This document shows, piece after piece, positions 32,738 to 41,341 of a stretch of DNA of 64,000 nt. The first letter of the stretch is position 1, and every line of letters starts with the position of its first letter. The position numbers were made by a program, and so were the translations under genes. Origin of the DNA: Nocardioides speluncae (lineage in GTDB: Bacteria; Actinomycetota; Actinomycetes; Propionibacteriales; Nocardioidaceae); the NCBI RefSeq assembly GCF_003121585.1, contig NZ_QEOO01000016.1, forward strand, positions 552,121-616,120, in the 5' to 3' direction. The notes under the pieces are model-generated. The model did no database searches and had not been told where the DNA came from. It saw nothing but the letters and a program-made list of their open reading frames with translations.

Positions 32738-33628
32738 ATGAGCGGCGACGTCGACGAAGCCCTCCGCGTCCTCGCCGAGGCTAAAGCCGCCATCGAGTCG
32801 GCCGAGACGGCGCTGGCCGCGGCCCACGCCGATGCTCGCCGCTCGCACGACACGATCGCCGATGTCGGCGGTGTACGACCAGGCCGCACCCTCGGCCTGG
32901 CCATCGAGGACCTCGACAAGTCACTCACCACCATCCGGCACTCAGGCCCGATCACCGCTGCTGTGAAGCGCGAGATCGACGCCGCCATGGACCGGCTCCG
33001 AGGCGGTGCCCCGGGCGGTGCCCCGGGCACTGTTCCGGCCGGTGCCGTCGGCGGTGATCCGACGGGCGGTGATCCGGCCGCCGGCTCAGCGGAGGTCACC
33101 GCCGACGAGATGGCGGTCGATGGCAGCAGCCGGACCGTTGTCGAACTGTCGTCGTCGGACCCCACGCACGTGCGCCAACTGAACAAGCCACAGCCCAACG
33201 CCACGGTCATCGTCGACGGCCGGTTCCGGTACGAGACCGACGAGCATGGCCGTGTTGTCAAGGCGACCACCACGCTGAGCATCATCGACCTGGAACATCC
33301 TCGATCCGAGCACGCTCAGCGCACTCTCGAGGGCAAGCTGGAAGGTGACCACGCGGGTCATCTGTTCGCGAGGATCTTCAAAGGCCCGGGACAGAAGGTC
33401 AACCTGGTGCCGATGGAGGCTCTCGGCGTCAACCTCGGCCAGTTCCGTCAGTTGGAGCGTCGATGGGAGGACGCGATCGAGGCAGGTGACCATGTCGAGG
33501 TAGAGATCGAGCTTGCGTACGTTGGCGATGACCGGCGGCCCCAGGCGTTGTACGTGCGGTACCAGTCCGGAACGTCGCGGCGTCGCGACGTCAAGATCAC
33601 GAATACACCACGAAGCGAGGACGAATGA
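32738..33628 (+). CDS. Endonuclease-domain toxin, copy 2
   Basis: The 296-residue protein is colinear with the toxin at 4485. The N-terminal helical region (LRVLAEAKAAIESAETALAAAHADARR) and nuclease domain are well conserved (DHAGHLFARIFKGPGQKVNLVPMEALGVN, LERRWEDAIEAG, RRPQALYVRY). The linker between them has diverged and holds Gly-rich tandem repeats (GGAPGGAPGT, GGDPTGGDPA). The last 60 residues differ more than the rest, as expected when toxin and immunity pairs change specificity together. The start is ATG, 7 bases after the upstream stop. Confidence 0.8.
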   Translation: MSGDVDEALRVLAEAKAAIESAETALAAAHADARRSHDTIADVGGVRPGRTLGLAIEDLDKSLTTIRHSGPITAAVKREIDAAMDRLRGGAPGGAPGTVPAGAVGGDPTGGDPAAGSAEVTADEMAVDGSSRTVVELSSSDPTHVRQLNKPQPNATVIVDGRFRYETDEHGRVVKATTTLSIIDLEHPRSEHAQRTLEGKLEGDHAGHLFARIFKGPGQKVNLVPMEALGVNLGQFRQLERRWEDAIEAGDHVEVEIELAYVGDDRRPQALYVRYQSGTSRRRDVKITNTPRSEDE

Positions 33629-34044
33629 CCCCCGAGACCCAGGACCTCATTCAGGCGGTCGGGCAAGGCATGCTTCGCGCCGTGCAGTCAGTAGCGGACT
33701 GGCGACGTATCGAGCTTTCCCTCACCGGCGCGGGTGGAATGGTGGAGGCCGACCTCCGGGTCGTGAGCCCTGACGGCGAGGTCGACCAATCCCGTGGTCT
33801 CGACCACGATGCGCTTGACGCGTGCGGGGATCTCCGTGACGCAATGCACCAAGCCGGTACGGGCACTTGGTACAACGCTCGGTTCACGGTGGATCGCAGC
33901 GGCAGTCTGGAGTCAGAGTTCGACTATGACAATGCGCCGTTCGACGGAAACATTGAACCCGAGTTGTTGGTGAACGACCACGCAGAGTTTCCGCGTGACC
34001 CTGCGAACATCCCTGACTGGCACCCGTCGAAGGCGTCAGGCTGA
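33625..34044 (+). CDS. YezG/DUF600-like immunity protein, copy 2
   Basis: The 139-residue protein overlaps the toxin stop (ATGA). It has GTWYNARFTVDRSG, FDYDNAPFD and FPRDPANIPDWHPS, as in copy 1, but the N-terminal 80 residues have diverged strongly from copy 1. That divergence probably sets which toxin variant it blocks. Confidence 0.78.
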   Translation: MTPETQDLIQAVGQGMLRAVQSVADWRRIELSLTGAGGMVEADLRVVSPDGEVDQSRGLDHDALDACGDLRDAMHQAGTGTWYNARFTVDRSGSLESEFDYDNAPFDGNIEPELLVNDHAEFPRDPANIPDWHPSKASG

Positions 34045-34137
34045 GGTAACAGCACGCCTGGTGGCCTGGCCGCCTCGGACAGGTTGGGGTACTCGTTTCT
34101 CGGGGCGAGGATGAAAGCGACCTTCTGGTCGACTTAG

Positions 34138-34430
34138 ATGACCGCACCGCTGCTGACCGAGCAGGCACAGGCCGCGCTCGAGACCATCGGCGCAGGAATC
34201 CTGCGCGCTGTCCCCGATGACAGGTGGCGCACTGTTCGCCTCCACCTCACCTGTGCTGGTCGGATGCTCGAAGCCCGACTCGTTGTCGCTGCCGAAGACG
34301 CTGCCGAAGACGGTGCCGAGGACCGCCAGCGCGAGGTCGACAACACCACCCTTCGGGCCTGCCATGCGCTGCGGAAGGCGATGTGCCGCGAGAGCGCCGG
34401 CTGCTGGTCCTCAGACCTGGGCGCGGCGGG
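34138..34430 (+). pseudogene. Truncated orphan immunity gene
   Basis: From ATG 34138 about 95 residues (TEQAQAALETIGAGILRAVP, LHLTCAGRMLEARLVVAAED, TLRACHALRKAM) align closely with the immunity protein of module 1, much better than with its immediate neighbour. Homology ends just before the GTWYNA motif, and the frame runs on into unrelated sequence. The conserved C-terminal part is missing, so the protein is unlikely to fold normally. It looks like an abandoned immunity cassette. Confidence 0.75.
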
Positions 34431-34439
34431 TTCAGAGGC

Positions 34440-34746
34440 AACTCGTGCGGCGAGGTTGCGCCACGGCGCATCGTCCGGCACGAAGGCTCCCACGCGGCCG
34501 GCCACGGATGGCTGGCCATCGAGGAGTACGAGTGCCCGCTGTGCGAGGCCTGGGCTCCGCGGGTCGTGGGCGACTGGATCAACCCCGACGACCCCGGCAC
34601 CGACACGGCCGCCTTCCGGTGCCGGCCACCGGATCGGTGGACTCCTGTGGTGGCGCCGCTGCCGAACCCGCTTCCAGGCGCCCGCCGACGCCGAGTTGAT
34701 CCAATGCCCCGCATGCGGACGATGGGCACCACCCGAACAGTGGTGA
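34440..34746 (+). pseudogene. Frameshifted zinc-ribbon gene fragment
   Basis: In one frame the DNA reads HAAGHGWLAIEEYECPLCEAW and then DDPGTDTAAFRCRPPDRWTP. In another frame, ending at 34746, it reads ADAELIQCPACGRWAPPEQW-stop. The matching CPxC pairs suggest one zinc-ribbon protein broken by a frameshift and joined to the truncated immunity gene. No complete gene remains. Confidence 0.5.
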
Positions 34747-34896
34747 TCCTGACTTCGCCATTCGGCTTGACGATGGTCAAGGACAGCGGTGTGCGGCCGT
34801 GGTGGCCGGTGAGCCGGTCGCCCACTCGTCGTCGGCGACGACGTCTTGGGCCGGCCGCGACCCGGCTGCCAGGTCTTCCGCTTCTTCGTCGGCAGT

Positions 34897-36798
34897 TCAG
34901 TCGTCCTCGCTGGTGTTGCCGCTGCAGCTGCCGGTGTCGGTGTCGGTCGACTGCGACGGTGGGTTCGGGTACCGGAGGATGCCGCGGTAGTTGGCGGCGA
35001 CGTGCGGCTTGCTTCGCAGCATCGGGTCCTTGCCCATGTAGGTCGGGCTGAGCCAGCCGGCGAGCTCGTGCTTGGCGATCAGTGGCTCAGGGTCGTCCAT
35101 CAGCGCTCCGGGGCGGATCCGCTTGTCCTTGTCGGTGCAGAACCACATGTCGTCCGCCTCGACAACACTGAGCAGGTCGCTGATGAACTGCTGCCGCGAG
35201 ATGGTGGTGCCGGACGGGTTGACCAGGCCGAACCAGACCTTGAAGAGGTCGTAGAGGAACGGGAACGGCAGCAGGTCCCAGGCGAACTGCAGCCGGAACT
35301 CATGCCAGAAGGCCCGGACCGGGTCGTTCCAGGCCTTGTACTCAGCTAGGACGGCCTTGGTCGCCACCGGCTCCGAGAGCACGTAGTACTCCATCAGGAG
35401 GATCCTCTTGAGCACGTACTCGAGCACGTCGCGGCGCTTGAGGTAGTCGTCTTTGATGTAGCGCCGCTCGATACCGGTGAACGACTTGTCGAACGGCACG
35501 AACAGGTGTCGCCGGTAGGCCGACTCGCTCTTGTCCTTCATCCTCGGCATGCCATTGAGGCACTGCACCATGAAGCCGAAGAACTGCATCGAGACGGGCG
35601 TCTTGTACTTCCGGCTGATCGGCACCACGTCGTTGGTCTGAATCGCCTTCAGGTTCGCGGCCTTGTCGACGAAGATGCCGACGTCGTTCTCGTCGACGAT
35701 GATGGCTGTAGCCCTGACGAGCGGCTCGAGTGCGAAGTCCTTGCCCATCTCCGACAGCGGGATCGAGGTATGGGACCGAGAGCCCACGAGGTTGCGCATC
35801 AGGGCGCACAGCGTGCCCTTGCCGTTGTTACCGACATCGGAGTAGAACCACGCCGACTTTCCCCACCGCACGTGGGGGCGGACCATTGCGCCGAGGATCT
35901 CCCAGATCAGCTCGACCATGCCCTCGTGAGCGGTGTTGTAGTCCGCGTCGCCGTCGGTGAGGTAGAGGTCGGCGATCCATGACTCGACATCCCATTCGGT
36001 GCCGTCAGTCGGGTGGATGAGAACTACGTTCTCGGCGTCGGGGTTGAATCGGACGGGTGTCTTGGCCGTGAAGATCAGCTCCGGGTCAAAGGGATGGGTG
36101 GACTTGGCGGTGAAGCGGTAGGTCCGGCCGTCGAGGTCGATGTCACGGTCGTCGCCGCCGTAGAAGAAGATCCCGTCGGCCACCGCGATCAGATCGGGGT
36201 GGGCGCAGCGGTGCCGCCGGGGCGCATCCTCCTTCAGGATCGCCGTCATCTCCCTGAAGTCGGCCAGCGACAGTTGCGTGTTGTAGAGGCGGGCAACGGC
36301 GCGGATCTCGTCCTCGCTCGAGTCGTACAGGCCCGCGTTCTCACCCCTGGGGACGTACATCGCCAGCAGGTCGTACTCACGCTCGACGTTGATGTTCTCC
36401 GGCGTGATCCGGATGACGTGGTGCAGCTTCAGAAGGACCTGAGCGACCTGCCAATGAGACAGGTGCCGCGCCATCGGCATGCGACCGTCACCCTTCGGGA
36501 TCTTCTCGTTCTCGTCCCTGATCACGATGTTGAGCAAGGCCAGCAACTCGGCCTCGAGCAGCTTGGGGCTGGGCGGCGCGGCCATGTCGATCGCCCGCAG
36601 GTAGTCCCGCGTAACGACCTCGTAGATCTGGTTCTGCGGCGCAGCCGGGCCGGGACTCTCCTCGAAGTACGCCCGAGTCGAGTCAAGGACCCTCGCCAGG
36701 GTCGTGACCGCGGGGGATCCGTCGCTGCGTCTGGACGTGAGATCGACGACATTGCTGTCGGCAGTGCCACCTTGTGAGTCAGTGGTTACACTGCTCAT
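34897..36798 (-). CDS. P4/D5-type primase-helicase of the mobile element
   Basis: The 633-residue protein has an N-terminal region of about 300 residues of uncertain fold. From about residue 290 it matches SF3/D5 helicases of phages and plasmids: WFYSDVGNNGKGTLCALMRNLVG (Walker A), ATAIIVDENDVG (Walker B-like), then LKAIQTNDVVPISRKYKTPVSM and FMVQCLNGMPRMKDKSESAYRRHLFVPF (sensor region). It would unwind the element's origin during replication. An unusual direct-repeat and inverted-repeat region lies just upstream of its start (37152-37366). Confidence 0.88.
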   Translation of the reverse strand: MSSVTTDSQGGTADSNVVDLTSRRSDGSPAVTTLARVLDSTRAYFEESPGPAAPQNQIYEVVTRDYLRAIDMAAPPSPKLLEAELLALLNIVIRDENEKIPKGDGRMPMARHLSHWQVAQVLLKLHHVIRITPENINVEREYDLLAMYVPRGENAGLYDSSEDEIRAVARLYNTQLSLADFREMTAILKEDAPRRHRCAHPDLIAVADGIFFYGGDDRDIDLDGRTYRFTAKSTHPFDPELIFTAKTPVRFNPDAENVVLIHPTDGTEWDVESWIADLYLTDGDADYNTAHEGMVELIWEILGAMVRPHVRWGKSAWFYSDVGNNGKGTLCALMRNLVGSRSHTSIPLSEMGKDFALEPLVRATAIIVDENDVGIFVDKAANLKAIQTNDVVPISRKYKTPVSMQFFGFMVQCLNGMPRMKDKSESAYRRHLFVPFDKSFTGIERRYIKDDYLKRRDVLEYVLKRILLMEYYVLSEPVATKAVLAEYKAWNDPVRAFWHEFRLQFAWDLLPFPFLYDLFKVWFGLVNPSGTTISRQQFISDLLSVVEADDMWFCTDKDKRIRPGALMDDPEPLIAKHELAGWLSPTYMGKDPMLRSKPHVAANYRGILRYPNPPSQSTDTDTGSCSGNTSEDD

Positions 36799-37151
36799 CG
36801 AGAATCCTCCGATTTCTCCGCGACCCCGGACAGCCGCCAGCTGTTGCGGGGTCGAAATCTGTGTGGGTCGAAAGCTGTGTGGACGTTGTGTCGGGCAGCC
36901 GGCCCGAGCGCAGCTCGGGTCAGAAGGCCCGTCAGAAGGCCAGGAGCTCAGCGCAGCGTCGGCGGTCCTCGGCGTTCATGGGATTGGTGTTGGCGAGACG
37001 GAGCGCGGGCGCGCGTCAGCGAGTGCCGGCCAGTCGATCAGCCGCTCAGGCCACCGGCGTCGAGTGGACTGGGGAGGGGGTGACGGGTGGCGCACTGCCA
37101 GATGCTGGCCGATCGCAGCCCGTCACAGCCGAGACCCCCTACCCACGAACG
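36799..37151. other. Upstream region of primase gene
   Basis: There is no gene here. A short tandem repeat CCCGTCAGAAGGCC/GGTCAGAAGGCC occurs near 36920-36945. Otherwise nothing is recognisable before the GTTAC repeat cluster begins at 37152. Confidence 0.4.
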
Positions 37152-37366
37152 TGTTACACGCGTTCTCGCAGGTCAAAGGATGAATTGAACGTACCCGTAA
37201 CACGCGTTACACGCTTCGCGGGAAACCATCAATCTGAGGGTCAACTGCCTACCTTCCTTCCCTAGATAGTTTCGAAGCAAGTCTGTTACCCCTGTTACCG
37301 AGGGCCCCAAAACAGGCTCTGACCTGCGAGAACGCGTGTAACAAGAGAATCGGTGACCTGTTACAC
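37152..37366. repeat. GTTAC repeat cluster with 24-bp inverted repeat (candidate origin)
   Basis: A perfect 24-bp inverted repeat, TGTTACACGCGTT... (37152-37175), is answered by its complement at 37320-37343. Within and beside it the core GTTAC occurs seven times in both orientations: 37152, 37197 and 37206 (facing, GTAAC-ACGC-GTTAC), 37284, 37293, 37343 (reverse) and 37359. Next to a D5-type helicase gene this looks like an iteron-type origin. Binding sites for integrase or excisionase are the alternative, since xis and int lie within 2 kb. Confidence 0.72.
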
Positions 37367-37701
37367 CCGGTCTTCGCGGCACTTCGGTCTGACCGGAAGC
37401 GAGCGTTCGCGACTCTGCGTCCTGCGCTTCGCTCATAGAAGAGTCCGGCCAGCTCGGACCGCATCGAGATGTGGCCGCCGGTGAACATTCGTACGATGTG
37501 ACTGCCCTCGCGGTGCGCGAACAAGCGGTCGTCTGGCGTGCGGCCGAGCTGGTACTCCCGCAGCGCGAGTGCGACGAGCTGGGTCGCGACGGACTTCTTC
37601 GTAGGCTCCGCGTCGGCTCGCCCGTCAGCAGCCGCCGCGAGATCGACGTCGTCGGAGTCGTCGTCGGCGACGTCGGTCGCCGCGCTGGGTAGACTGGTCA
37701 C
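37249..37701 (-). CDS. N-terminal domain of helicase-like mobile-element protein, tail uncertain
   Basis: From GTG 37701, residues 35-100 (KKSVATQLVALALREYQLG, REGSHIVRMFTGGHISMRSELAGLFYERSAGRRVANA) look like the amino-terminal region often found at the start of actinobacterial mobile-element helicases. The remaining 50 residues are read straight through the GTTAC inverted repeat and are not protein-like. Either a larger gene was truncated when this region rearranged, or the short protein is functional with the repeats as overlapping regulatory DNA. It is co-oriented with the primase. Confidence 0.5.
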   Translation of the reverse strand: MTSLPSAATDVADDDSDDVDLAAAADGRADAEPTKKSVATQLVALALREYQLGRTPDDRLFAHREGSHIVRMFTGGHISMRSELAGLFYERSAGRRVANARFRSDRSAAKTGCNRSPILLLHAFSQVRACFGALGNRGNRLASKLSREGR

Positions 37702-37798
37702 GAGGATCTCGCTTCCTCAACGCCCCGGGTAGGTACCAACTGCCGCAGGGGTATTTACGTTCTGGGCTGGCGTGGTCGACGGGACGACCTGCGGACAG

Positions 37799-38008
37799 TC
37801 AGTCGAAGAGCGCCAGGAACTTCTCCCGCGGGATCACCACGCGGCGGCCCAGCTTGATCGCGGGGATGTTGCCCTCCGCGATGCCGGTCGAGACCGTGCG
37901 CGGGGCGACGCCCAGCGCCGCACCGGCCTCCGTAAGCGAGATGGTCGCCTTCGTGCTTTTGCGCAGGTCGTCGAGCGTCAGTGTCGACTCCAGTGTCGCC
38001 ATCGCCAT
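37799..38008 (-). CDS. xis: Excisionase / HTH_17-type DNA-binding protein
   Basis: The 69-residue protein has the winged-helix pattern of excisionase-family proteins: TISLTEAGAALGVAPRTVSTGIAEGNIPAIKLGRRVVIPREKFLALF. It lies divergent to the repressor-like gene and close to the integrase. It probably directs excision of the element and may bind near the attachment site. Confidence 0.85.
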   Translation of the reverse strand: MAMATLESTLTLDDLRKSTKATISLTEAGAALGVAPRTVSTGIAEGNIPAIKLGRRVVIPREKFLALFD

Positions 38009-38173
38009 CGCAGGGCCCTCCAGTCAAATCCGTTTCAAAGCGATCAGTTTGATCGTATCATCATGAAGTCAAAACCGGCATCCAAACGTCAATTTGATGC
38101 GCTACAGTGTCGAAGAAGGCGCTTCCCACACACCCGCGCCGACACGCATCCGACACCACGAGAGACCATCGAC

Positions 38174-38809
38174 ATGACCACCAGCACGCCCAAGGGCATG
38201 AAGCCACTCGAGATGGGTCCGACCGGCATCGCCGTCGCCGACGCGATCCGCTTGTACCGCCAGCAACAGGACCTCAGCTATGCGGAACTCGAGCGCCGGA
38301 CAGCCGAGCTCGACCACCGCATCCCGGTGATCAGCCTGCGTCGCATCGAGGCCCTGGCCCGCAAGGTCGACGTCGACGACCTGATGGCGCTTGCCGTGGC
38401 GCTCGACGTCGCGCCGACTCAGCTGCTCACGCACGTCCCCGCCGGCGCGCCGTCCCCGGACTACCAGGTTGCAACCGGTGTCCCGGCCGACCTCACTCAG
38501 AGCGAGCTACGGGCCTGGCTGCACCACCAGACGGGGCTGTCCCGGCCGGACCGCGAGGTGTTCTGGCGACGTGAGGTGGAACGTCTCAGGGATGCACTGC
38601 GTCGCGACGAGGAGCAGGCGCGGGAGCTGCGCTCGCAGGGCCATCCCGACCAGGACCGTCTTCGCGCAGCCGACTGGGCCCATTCGCAGACCGGGCGGGC
38701 GCTTATCGAGGCGGAGCGCCGGCTCGACTCCCTCCAGCTGACGAGCCATGACGAGGAGAGCCGCCGCGAGCTGGCCGAGGATCTGCGCAACGATCAGGAC
38801 CCGCGTTGA
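38174..38809 (+). CDS. XRE-family repressor-like protein
   Basis: The 211-residue protein starts at ATG 38174; earlier in-frame codons overlap the divergent xis gene and are rejected. Residues 12-80 carry a helix-turn-helix with the sequence VADAIRLYRQQQDLSYAELERRTAEL and VDVDDLMALAVALDVAPTQLL. The C-terminal half is a charged coiled coil (FWRREVERLRDALRRDEEQARELRSQ). Its place between xis and int suggests that it controls the excision/integration switch. The integrase start overlaps its stop. Confidence 0.75.
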   Translation: MTTSTPKGMKPLEMGPTGIAVADAIRLYRQQQDLSYAELERRTAELDHRIPVISLRRIEALARKVDVDDLMALAVALDVAPTQLLTHVPAGAPSPDYQVATGVPADLTQSELRAWLHHQTGLSRPDREVFWRREVERLRDALRRDEEQARELRSQGHPDQDRLRAADWAHSQTGRALIEAERRLDSLQLTSHDEESRRELAEDLRNDQDPR

Positions 38810-40017
38810 GCGGCCGGCGGCGGGGCAAGGGCTCGATCACCTCGTACAAGACCAAGGGTGGCACCCGCTGGCGCTGGCAGATCCGGGTGCCGATCGATCC
38901 CGATCAGCCCGAGCTCGGGACGAAGCCCCACGGGCAGGGCGGATACCTGACGTCGGGCGACGCTGACGACGCCTTGCAGGAGGCGCTTAGGAAGCGACGT
39001 GAACAGCTGCGGTTCGGCTCGACGGTGCCCACCCTCGGTGCGTACGCCGAGGAGTGGCTCAAGGGCCTCAAGATCGCCGATAGCACCCGCAAGGGGTACG
39101 CCAAGAATGTGCGCAACCACATCACGCCCTACCTGGGCGACATTCGGCTGGACAAGCTGACCGCGACGAGGATCGCCCGGCACTACCGCGAGCTGGAGGA
39201 CCACGGCCGCAAGGACACCTACGGCATGGGCAAGCCGCTCTCGCCCAACACCGTCAGCAAGGTTCACGTGAACCTGTGCTCGATCCTCGACGCCGCGATC
39301 GAGGACGGCCACGTCAACGTGAACCAGGCCAAGAAGAAGCTCACCACGAAGCCGCCGACTTCCTCAGAGATCCGCGAGCACAAGCCCGAGATCGTCACCT
39401 GGAGTCGCGAGCAGCTCGACACCTTCCTTGCCTGGGATCGCGATGTGCTCAAGGACGAGCTCTACGCCCTGTGGCAGGTGATCGCGTGGACGGGCATGCG
39501 TCGCAGCGAGGCGCTGGCCCTGCGCTGGTCGGACGTGAACGCCGCAAATCGCCAGATCCAGATCCGCCGCGCAACCAACACTGTCGACTGGTCGAAGACG
39601 AAGAAGACCAAGACCCGCAAGGCTCGTGCCGTCGACATCGACGAGATGACTGCGAAGGTGCTCGCCGCGCACAAGAAGGTCCGGGCGGAGATCTCCTTCG
39701 AGCTGGCCAAGGCCGACGCGTTCGTCTTCGGTGACGACAGCGGCCTTCAGCGCTCGCCCGACGCCATGACCTCTCGGTGGGATCGCCGGCTCAAGTGGGT
39801 CGGCGAAGCCCACCCCGAGATCCACCGCGTCACGCTCAAGGGTCTGCGCCACACGCACGCCACTCTGCTCCTCGAGGCTGGTGAACACCCCAAGGTCGTC
39901 CAGGAGAGACTTGGGCACAGCACGATCACCATCACGATGGACATCTACAGCCACGTCACTCCGACGATGCAGCGCAGCGCCATCGACCGGCTCGCCGGCG
40001 GCTCGCCGCGCGCCTGA
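38806..40017 (+). CDS. int: Tyrosine integrase
   Basis: The 403-residue protein starts at TTG 38806 overlapping the upstream stop. The first 60 residues hold an arm-type DNA-binding region (GSITSYKTKGGTRWRWQIRV), and 75-165 are the SAM-like core-binding domain. The catalytic domain shows Arg232 (TGMRRSEAL), Arg348 (LKGLRHTHAT), His371 (RLGHST) and the nucleophile Tyr381 (DIYSHV); Lys345 stands where many relatives have His. It inserts and excises the element at a site that probably lies just downstream (40148-40181). Confidence 0.92.
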   Translation: MSGRRRGKGSITSYKTKGGTRWRWQIRVPIDPDQPELGTKPHGQGGYLTSGDADDALQEALRKRREQLRFGSTVPTLGAYAEEWLKGLKIADSTRKGYAKNVRNHITPYLGDIRLDKLTATRIARHYRELEDHGRKDTYGMGKPLSPNTVSKVHVNLCSILDAAIEDGHVNVNQAKKKLTTKPPTSSEIREHKPEIVTWSREQLDTFLAWDRDVLKDELYALWQVIAWTGMRRSEALALRWSDVNAANRQIQIRRATNTVDWSKTKKTKTRKARAVDIDEMTAKVLAAHKKVRAEISFELAKADAFVFGDDSGLQRSPDAMTSRWDRRLKWVGEAHPEIHRVTLKGLRHTHATLLLEAGEHPKVVQERLGHSTITITMDIYSHVTPTMQRSAIDRLAGGSPRA

Positions 40018-40147
40018 TTCCATGCAACCTCTCATGCAACACCGGCGATGCACGTTTGGTCATCGCCAAGACGCACGAGGACCTCGAGCTCCCTGCGCAC
40101 GCCTGAGATCACGATTGAGAAGGCTGATTTCCCGGCGTGATGCTCGC

Positions 40148-40181
40148 GTGGGGGTGGCAGTTCAACTCCCCCCTCGCGCAC
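40148..40181 (+). other. tRNA-Leu-3'-end-like sequence, candidate att site
   Basis: GTGGGGGTGGCAGTTCAACTCCCCCCTCGCGCAC resembles the T-arm and acceptor end of actinobacterial tRNA-Leu (GTGGGGGTTCAA-TCCCCCCTCGCGCAC) with a few inserted or changed bases. No 5' part of a tRNA is present. Lying 130 bases past the integrase stop, it is the expected relic of an integration site. The intact tRNA should be at the far end of the element, outside this window. Confidence 0.5.
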
Positions 40182-40195
40182 GCGAAGGCTACAGA

Positions 40196-40228
40196 AACTC
40201 CCGGTCAAGGCTCCCTTGACCGGGAGTT
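40196..40228. terminator. Strong bidirectional terminator at the element boundary
   Basis: Perfect 15-bp arms AACTCCCGGTCAAGG and CCTTGACCGGGAGTT with a 3-base loop are followed by CTTGCTT on the plus strand, with an A-rich run on the other side. The terminator follows the tRNA-like sequence, as terminators follow many actinobacterial tRNA genes, and it also ends the AraC gene from the opposite side. Confidence 0.85.
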
Positions 40229-40235
40229 CTTGCTT

Positions 40236-41198
40236 CTAGCTCGCCGCCGACCGGCGTACGGCGCCCGGCGAACGGCCGATGATGCGCTTGAACGCGCGGC
40301 TGAACGCCGCCTCCGACTCGTAGCCCAGGTGGGAGGCGAGCTCGGAGGCCGTGACACCCCGCTCGTCGCGCAGCCGATCGAGGGCCACCTGCATCCGCCA
40401 CCGGGTCACGTACTGCATCACCGGCTCGCCCACCAGCTCGGTGAAGCGGGCGGCGAACGCCGAGCGCGACATGTCCACCTCGCGCGCCAGCCTGGCCACC
40501 GACCACGGCTGCCCCGGGTCGCGGTGCACCAGGGACATGGCACGACCGATCGGCGGGTCCTGCAGGGCGGCCAGCCATCCGGACGCGCCGGCCGGCTCGC
40601 CCGCGATCCAGGACCGGATCGCCTGGATCACCAGGATGTCCGAGAGGCGCATGATCACCGCCTCGCCACCAGGCCGCAGCTGCTGCCCCTCGGCGGCGAT
40701 CAACCGCAGCGTGCTGTACATCCAGTCCGCCTCGGGCGAGGACATCGGCGTGCTCCCGATGACGAGCTTCGGCGGCAGCAGTGACAGCAGGCTCCTGGCC
40801 GCCGGGTGGCCGAGCCGCACGGTTCCGCACACCACCCGCGTGGGCGCGCCGTCGCCGCCGTACCGGAGGATCGCGTAGCGGTCGCTGGCGTACTCGTACC
40901 GCAGCCGGTCGACCCGCGGCGTCGCGACTCCGGCCTCGCTGTACAGCAGGTGGCCGGCACCGTGCGGGACCAGGGCGAAGTCGCCCGGCCCGAGCTGCTG
41001 CGACTCGTCGTCGTCGGTGGCGAGCCAGCAGCTACCGCTGCTCACCACGTGGAACCACATCGACTCCGGCTCGGGCGGCAGCCGCAGCCCCCACGGGGCG
41101 GTCAGCTCGGAGCGGCAGTAGAACGTGCCGGACATCCGCAGGAAGTGGAGGGCCTCGCCGAGGGGGTCGGCCGTCGCCCAGGGATCGGAGCCTCGCAT
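40236..41198 (-). CDS. AraC-family regulator with cupin-type sensor
   Basis: The protein is 320 residues from ATG 41198; longer starts run into the divergent promoter region. Residues 10-165 form a cupin-like ligand domain (FHVVSSGSCWLATDD, LGPGDFALVPHGAGHLL). The C-terminal 100 residues carry two helix-turn-helices (WSVARLAREVDMSRSAFAARF and TASELASHLGYESEAAFSRAFKRIIG). It is divergent from the DUF1772 gene, which it probably controls. Confidence 0.88.
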   Translation of the reverse strand: MRGSDPWATADPLGEALHFLRMSGTFYCRSELTAPWGLRLPPEPESMWFHVVSSGSCWLATDDDESQQLGPGDFALVPHGAGHLLYSEAGVATPRVDRLRYEYASDRYAILRYGGDGAPTRVVCGTVRLGHPAARSLLSLLPPKLVIGSTPMSSPEADWMYSTLRLIAAEGQQLRPGGEAVIMRLSDILVIQAIRSWIAGEPAGASGWLAALQDPPIGRAMSLVHRDPGQPWSVARLAREVDMSRSAFAARFTELVGEPVMQYVTRWRMQVALDRLRDERGVTASELASHLGYESEAAFSRAFKRIIGRSPGAVRRSAAS

Positions 41199-41341
41199 CA
41201 CCCCAGCCTGCCGACCGATCGACACTGCGTCCAGGTGCACTGGACGAACGAGCATGATCCAGCGACGCTCAGGCATGGAACACCCAGCAGAGTTCCTCGA
41301 TGGTGGATGGAAGGACAAACCTGGGAGAGGGGACTTCGCCG

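Noticed and set aside
32083..33285. 400-codon minus-strand frame across toxin module 2
   Set aside because: Opposite to three well-supported genes and without motifs.
40148..40181. A complete tRNA gene
   Set aside because: Only a T-arm/acceptor-like stretch exists; no anticodon or D arm precedes it and the T stem has mismatches.
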